Source: Streptomyces sp. NBC_01231 (GTDB lineage Bacteria > Actinomycetota > Actinomycetes > Streptomycetales > Streptomycetaceae). Taken from it: a stretch of 64,000 nucleotides of DNA. Positions 61,816 to 64,000 of the stretch are shown piece after piece. A program made the position numbers and the translations under genes. The stretch lies in assembly GCA_035999765.1 (NCBI GenBank), contig CP108521.1, positions 7,378,001 to 7,442,000 of the forward strand. The letters are read 5' to 3'. Each line of letters opens with the position of its first letter. Within the stretch, counting starts at the first letter, position 1. Below the pieces are notes generated by a model. That model was not told the origin of the DNA, searched no databases, and saw only the letters and a list, made by a program, of their open reading frames with translations.

Positions 61816-64000
61816 GGCACCGTCGGCCTCGGAACGGCGTCCTCCCACGGTTGTGCCACCGACTGCGGCGGACGGCGGACGCACTCCGGCGGACAGGAGG
61901 CAGCTGCGGGATGCCTTCCCCCAGCTGTCCGCCCCGCCGCCCTTCGGCCGGCTTCCGCGACCGCGGGCGTGACTCCGAAGAGGCTCGTCCCGTTCACCTG
62001 AGTGGCGGTACGCCTGGACCGGCGGAACCGTCCTTGTCCCTCAGGACCCCGCACCAGGCGCCGAACACGCCAGAGGCACACAGAGTGCAGAGGAAGCACC
62101 CCTTGCATCAGCCGACTCCGCCCTCCGCCCCAGACGACGGTCGCCCGTCCCCGAGTACGCCCGCACCGACGGGGAAAGGAGGCATCACCCCGCCATCGGA
62201 TGAGCTCTCCTGCGTAACCTCAGGGCAGGTGAGGCGACTGCAGGCCGAACAGCCCGTGGACGAGGAGCACTCCCCCTCGGGGAAGGACCAGCACCCCTCC
62301 CCGTGGGATCGGCCTGGTCGGCGCCCGACGGGACCCACGGGACAGGAGCTGCTCTCGCGCTCGAATCAGCCTCTCCGTCCCACCTCGTCGCCGTCTCAGG
62401 GCTGGTCGTCGGCGGCCCAGGGACGGGCTCCGACCCCCACCAGGGGCCGTCGCCCGCTTCCCTCGGCTTCACAAGGCCAACCGGCACCGGCGTCGGTCCC
62501 GGTTCCCCGGCGCCCGCCCGACCTGCCCCCGGCCCACACGGCCCTCATCTGCGTCGCGCTCCCCGGCCTCGCCATCTCCACGGAGCAGGGCCAGCTGACC
62601 GGTCAAGGACTGGAGGGGTTCTACCGCGCGGGCCGACGCACGCTCTCGCGCTGCCAGGTCCGCGTCGCCGGACGCGAACCGATCGCGGTCCAGGGTCGGA
62701 CCATCGCGGCGGACCGTGCACGCTTTGTAGGGGCCCTTCGCGCGTCCCCCGGTAGCGGCCCGGACCCGGACGTCGTGGTCGAACGCATCCGCCATGCGGA
62801 CGGTAGGGAACGCATCACCCTCCACAGCGCGGCCTCGCGCCCACTGCGGCTGCCGGTGGAGGTCGCCCTGGGCACCGACCTGGCGGACCTGGGAATGATC
62901 GCCTCCGGCCGCGCAGGACCCGAACTGCCTGCCAGCGTCCACGACTCGGGCTTGCGATGGTCCGGCACCGGGGCCAGCGCCTCGGTCACGGCCGACCCGC
63001 CGCCCACCGACGCCCTGGCCTCCGCAGGGCTGCTGCGCTGGGAGTTCGAAGTATTACCAGGCAACACAGTGACCGTGGAACTGCGCGTACAGATGGATGG
63101 CGCAGGGCCCGTTCGGGCTGTGGGACGCGCGGCGACGAGCCCCTTGGCACCAGCACGGGCGATCGGCGACCACCCCGGCGTCCAGGCGCTGCTGCACACG
63201 AGCATCGAGGACCTCCAGGCCCTGCTGCTGCGCGACCCGGCGCACCCGGCCGACACACATCTGGCGGCCGGCGTGCCCTGGCGCTGCGGCATGGCACCGG
63301 CCGAGGCACTCGCCGCCGCTCGGATGACGCTGCCCTTGGGGACCCGACTCGCGGTGGGCACGCTGCGCACTCTCGCACGCACACAACTCCTGGCCCCTGG
63401 CCCAGGGGCGGGCATGATCCCCGGCCCTCGTCGGGATGCCGGGCCGCATCTGCCGCCGACCTGTACGGGCACGGAAGCGACCCTGCTGTTCCCGGTGTTG
63501 CTCGCGGAAGCCCGCTGCTGGGGTCTTTCGCAGCAGGAGACGGCGGAGCTGCTGCCGGCGGGCGAGCGCTGTCTTGCCTGGCTGCGCACCAGTCTGGGCG
63601 ACGGAACGTATCTGAGCGATCCGTACTCCGCAGGCCCTGTCCGCTGCGAGACACAGGCCCACGCCCACCGTGCGGCACTCCTCGGCGCCGACCTGCTCGA
63701 TGCGTGCGGCCGACCGGGCGGCGACGGGTTGCGGCAGTGGGCGAGGCAGCTGCGGGTGGCCTTCCGTGCGGAGTTCTGGCTCGAGGACCGCAGCGGCGGT
63801 CGGCCCGCGGCGGCCCGTGCCCCGGACGGGCGCTTCGTGACGCAGTTGGGTGCCGCGGCTGCTCAGCTTCTCGACACCGGACTGCTGGGGGGAGGCCGGT
63901 ATGCGCCGGGGCTGCTCGACCGGGTGCAGACCGAACAGCTCGCCCGACTGCTCGGTAGCCCACCGCTGGACTCCGGCTGGGGTCTGCGAGGGCTTGGCGT
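61812..64000 (+). CDS. Glycogen-debranching N-terminal-domain protein, 3' end outside window
   Basis: The frame is open from ATG 61812, which overlaps the DUF4192 stop, to the window edge (729 codons so far). The first 240 or so residues are Pro/Ser/Arg-rich, so the real start may be later. A conserved domain begins about residue 240 (TALICVALPGLAISTEQGQL, GLEGFYRAGRRTLSRCQVRV). It matches the N-terminal bis-domain of amylo-alpha-1,6-glucosidase-like proteins. A helical (alpha/alpha toroid-like) region follows (LAAGVPWRCGMAPAEALAAA). The catalytic part is mostly off the window, so enzymatic activity cannot be judged. Confidence 0.75.
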   Translation, partial: MRHRRPRNGVLPRLCHRLRRTADALRRTGGSCGMPSPSCPPRRPSAGFRDRGRDSEEARPVHLSGGTPGPAEPSLSLRTPHQAPNTPEAHRVQRKHPLHQPTPPSAPDDGRPSPSTPAPTGKGGITPPSDELSCVTSGQVRRLQAEQPVDEEHSPSGKDQHPSPWDRPGRRPTGPTGQELLSRSNQPLRPTSSPSQGWSSAAQGRAPTPTRGRRPLPSASQGQPAPASVPVPRRPPDLPPAHTALICVALPGLAISTEQGQLTGQGLEGFYRAGRRTLSRCQVRVAGREPIAVQGRTIAADRARFVGALRASPGSGPDPDVVVERIRHADGRERITLHSAASRPLRLPVEVALGTDLADLGMIASGRAGPELPASVHDSGLRWSGTGASASVTADPPPTDALASAGLLRWEFEVLPGNTVTVELRVQMDGAGPVRAVGRAATSPLAPARAIGDHPGVQALLHTSIEDLQALLLRDPAHPADTHLAAGVPWRCGMAPAEALAAARMTLPLGTRLAVGTLRTLARTQLLAPGPGAGMIPGPRRDAGPHLPPTCTGTEATLLFPVLLAEARCWGLSQQETAELLPAGERCLAWLRTSLGDGTYLSDPYSAGPVRCETQAHAHRAALLGADLLDACGRPGGDGLRQWARQLRVAFRAEFWLEDRSGGRPAAARAPDGRFVTQLGAAAAQLLDTGLLGGGRYAPGLLDRVQTEQLARLLGSPPLDSGWGLRGLG

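Overview
The window is about 70% G+C, with strong third-position G/C bias, frequent GTG starts and actinobacterial gene families throughout. Gene content and order (recA-recX, gluDCBA-gluRK, miaB, miaA-dapF, an Rsh protein, hflX, lexA, nrdRJ, rnhB) point to a Streptomyces chromosome, probably the conserved core arm. This assignment comes from recalled synteny with S. coelicolor; no search was run. I saw no tRNA, rRNA, CRISPR array, intact insertion sequence or prophage.

Layout. 0-5 kb: 3' end of recA, recX, a cysteine dioxygenase-rhodanese operon behind what looks like a leaderless cysteine-rich leader peptide, and a flavin monooxygenase. 5.5-11.3 kb: glutamate ABC importer gluA-B-C-D on the minus strand, divergent from the two-component pair gluR-gluK. 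11.4-19.2 kb: an orphan TAXI binding protein, a CPA2 K+/H+ antiporter with its regulatory subunit, a NarL-type kinase/regulator pair, and a large PAS/GAF/SpoIIE phosphatase. 19.4-32.5 kb: orphan rutA, miaB, a dioxygenase-fold protein, small stress-type proteins, miaA, dapF, a divergent RelA/SpoT homologue, a short M1 peptidase and hflX. 32.6-35.3 kb: two tandem secreted lipoprotein serine proteases. 35.6-41.1 kb: a compact three-gene NIS-siderophore-like locus (aminotransferase, IucA/IucC synthetase, GNAT acyltransferase). 41.6-48.7 kb: DinG-type Fe-S helicase, lexA (with SOS box) and nrdR-nrdJ (with NrdR box). 48.8-57.5 kb: an MMPL transporter fossil, TerD, a DUF4937-like protein, a histidine phosphatase, an ADP-ribosylglycohydrolase, a divergent MFS/TetR pair with twin operators, rnhB and two conserved hypotheticals. 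57.8-64 kb: a RecQ helicase carrying a C-terminal phosphoribosyltransferase-like domain, a DUF4192 protein, and the start of a glycogen-debranching-N-domain protein that runs off the window.

How they work together. DNA repair and its control dominate both ends and the centre (RecA, RecX, LexA, DinG-like, NrdR/NrdJ, RNase HII, RecQ). MiaA and MiaB act successively on tRNA A37. Rsh and HflX are stress and translation GTP/alarmone proteins. The glutamate importer is beside its own sensor system. The most unusual material is the cysteine leader peptide, the minimal siderophore-like locus, the RecQ-PRTase fusion, the Rsh with a degraded synthetase site, and a recurring pattern of short tandem duplications at gene 3' ends. 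Many genes without a Shine-Dalgarno sequence have a TANNNT hexamer 6-9 nt before the start codon, which suggests leaderless mRNAs.
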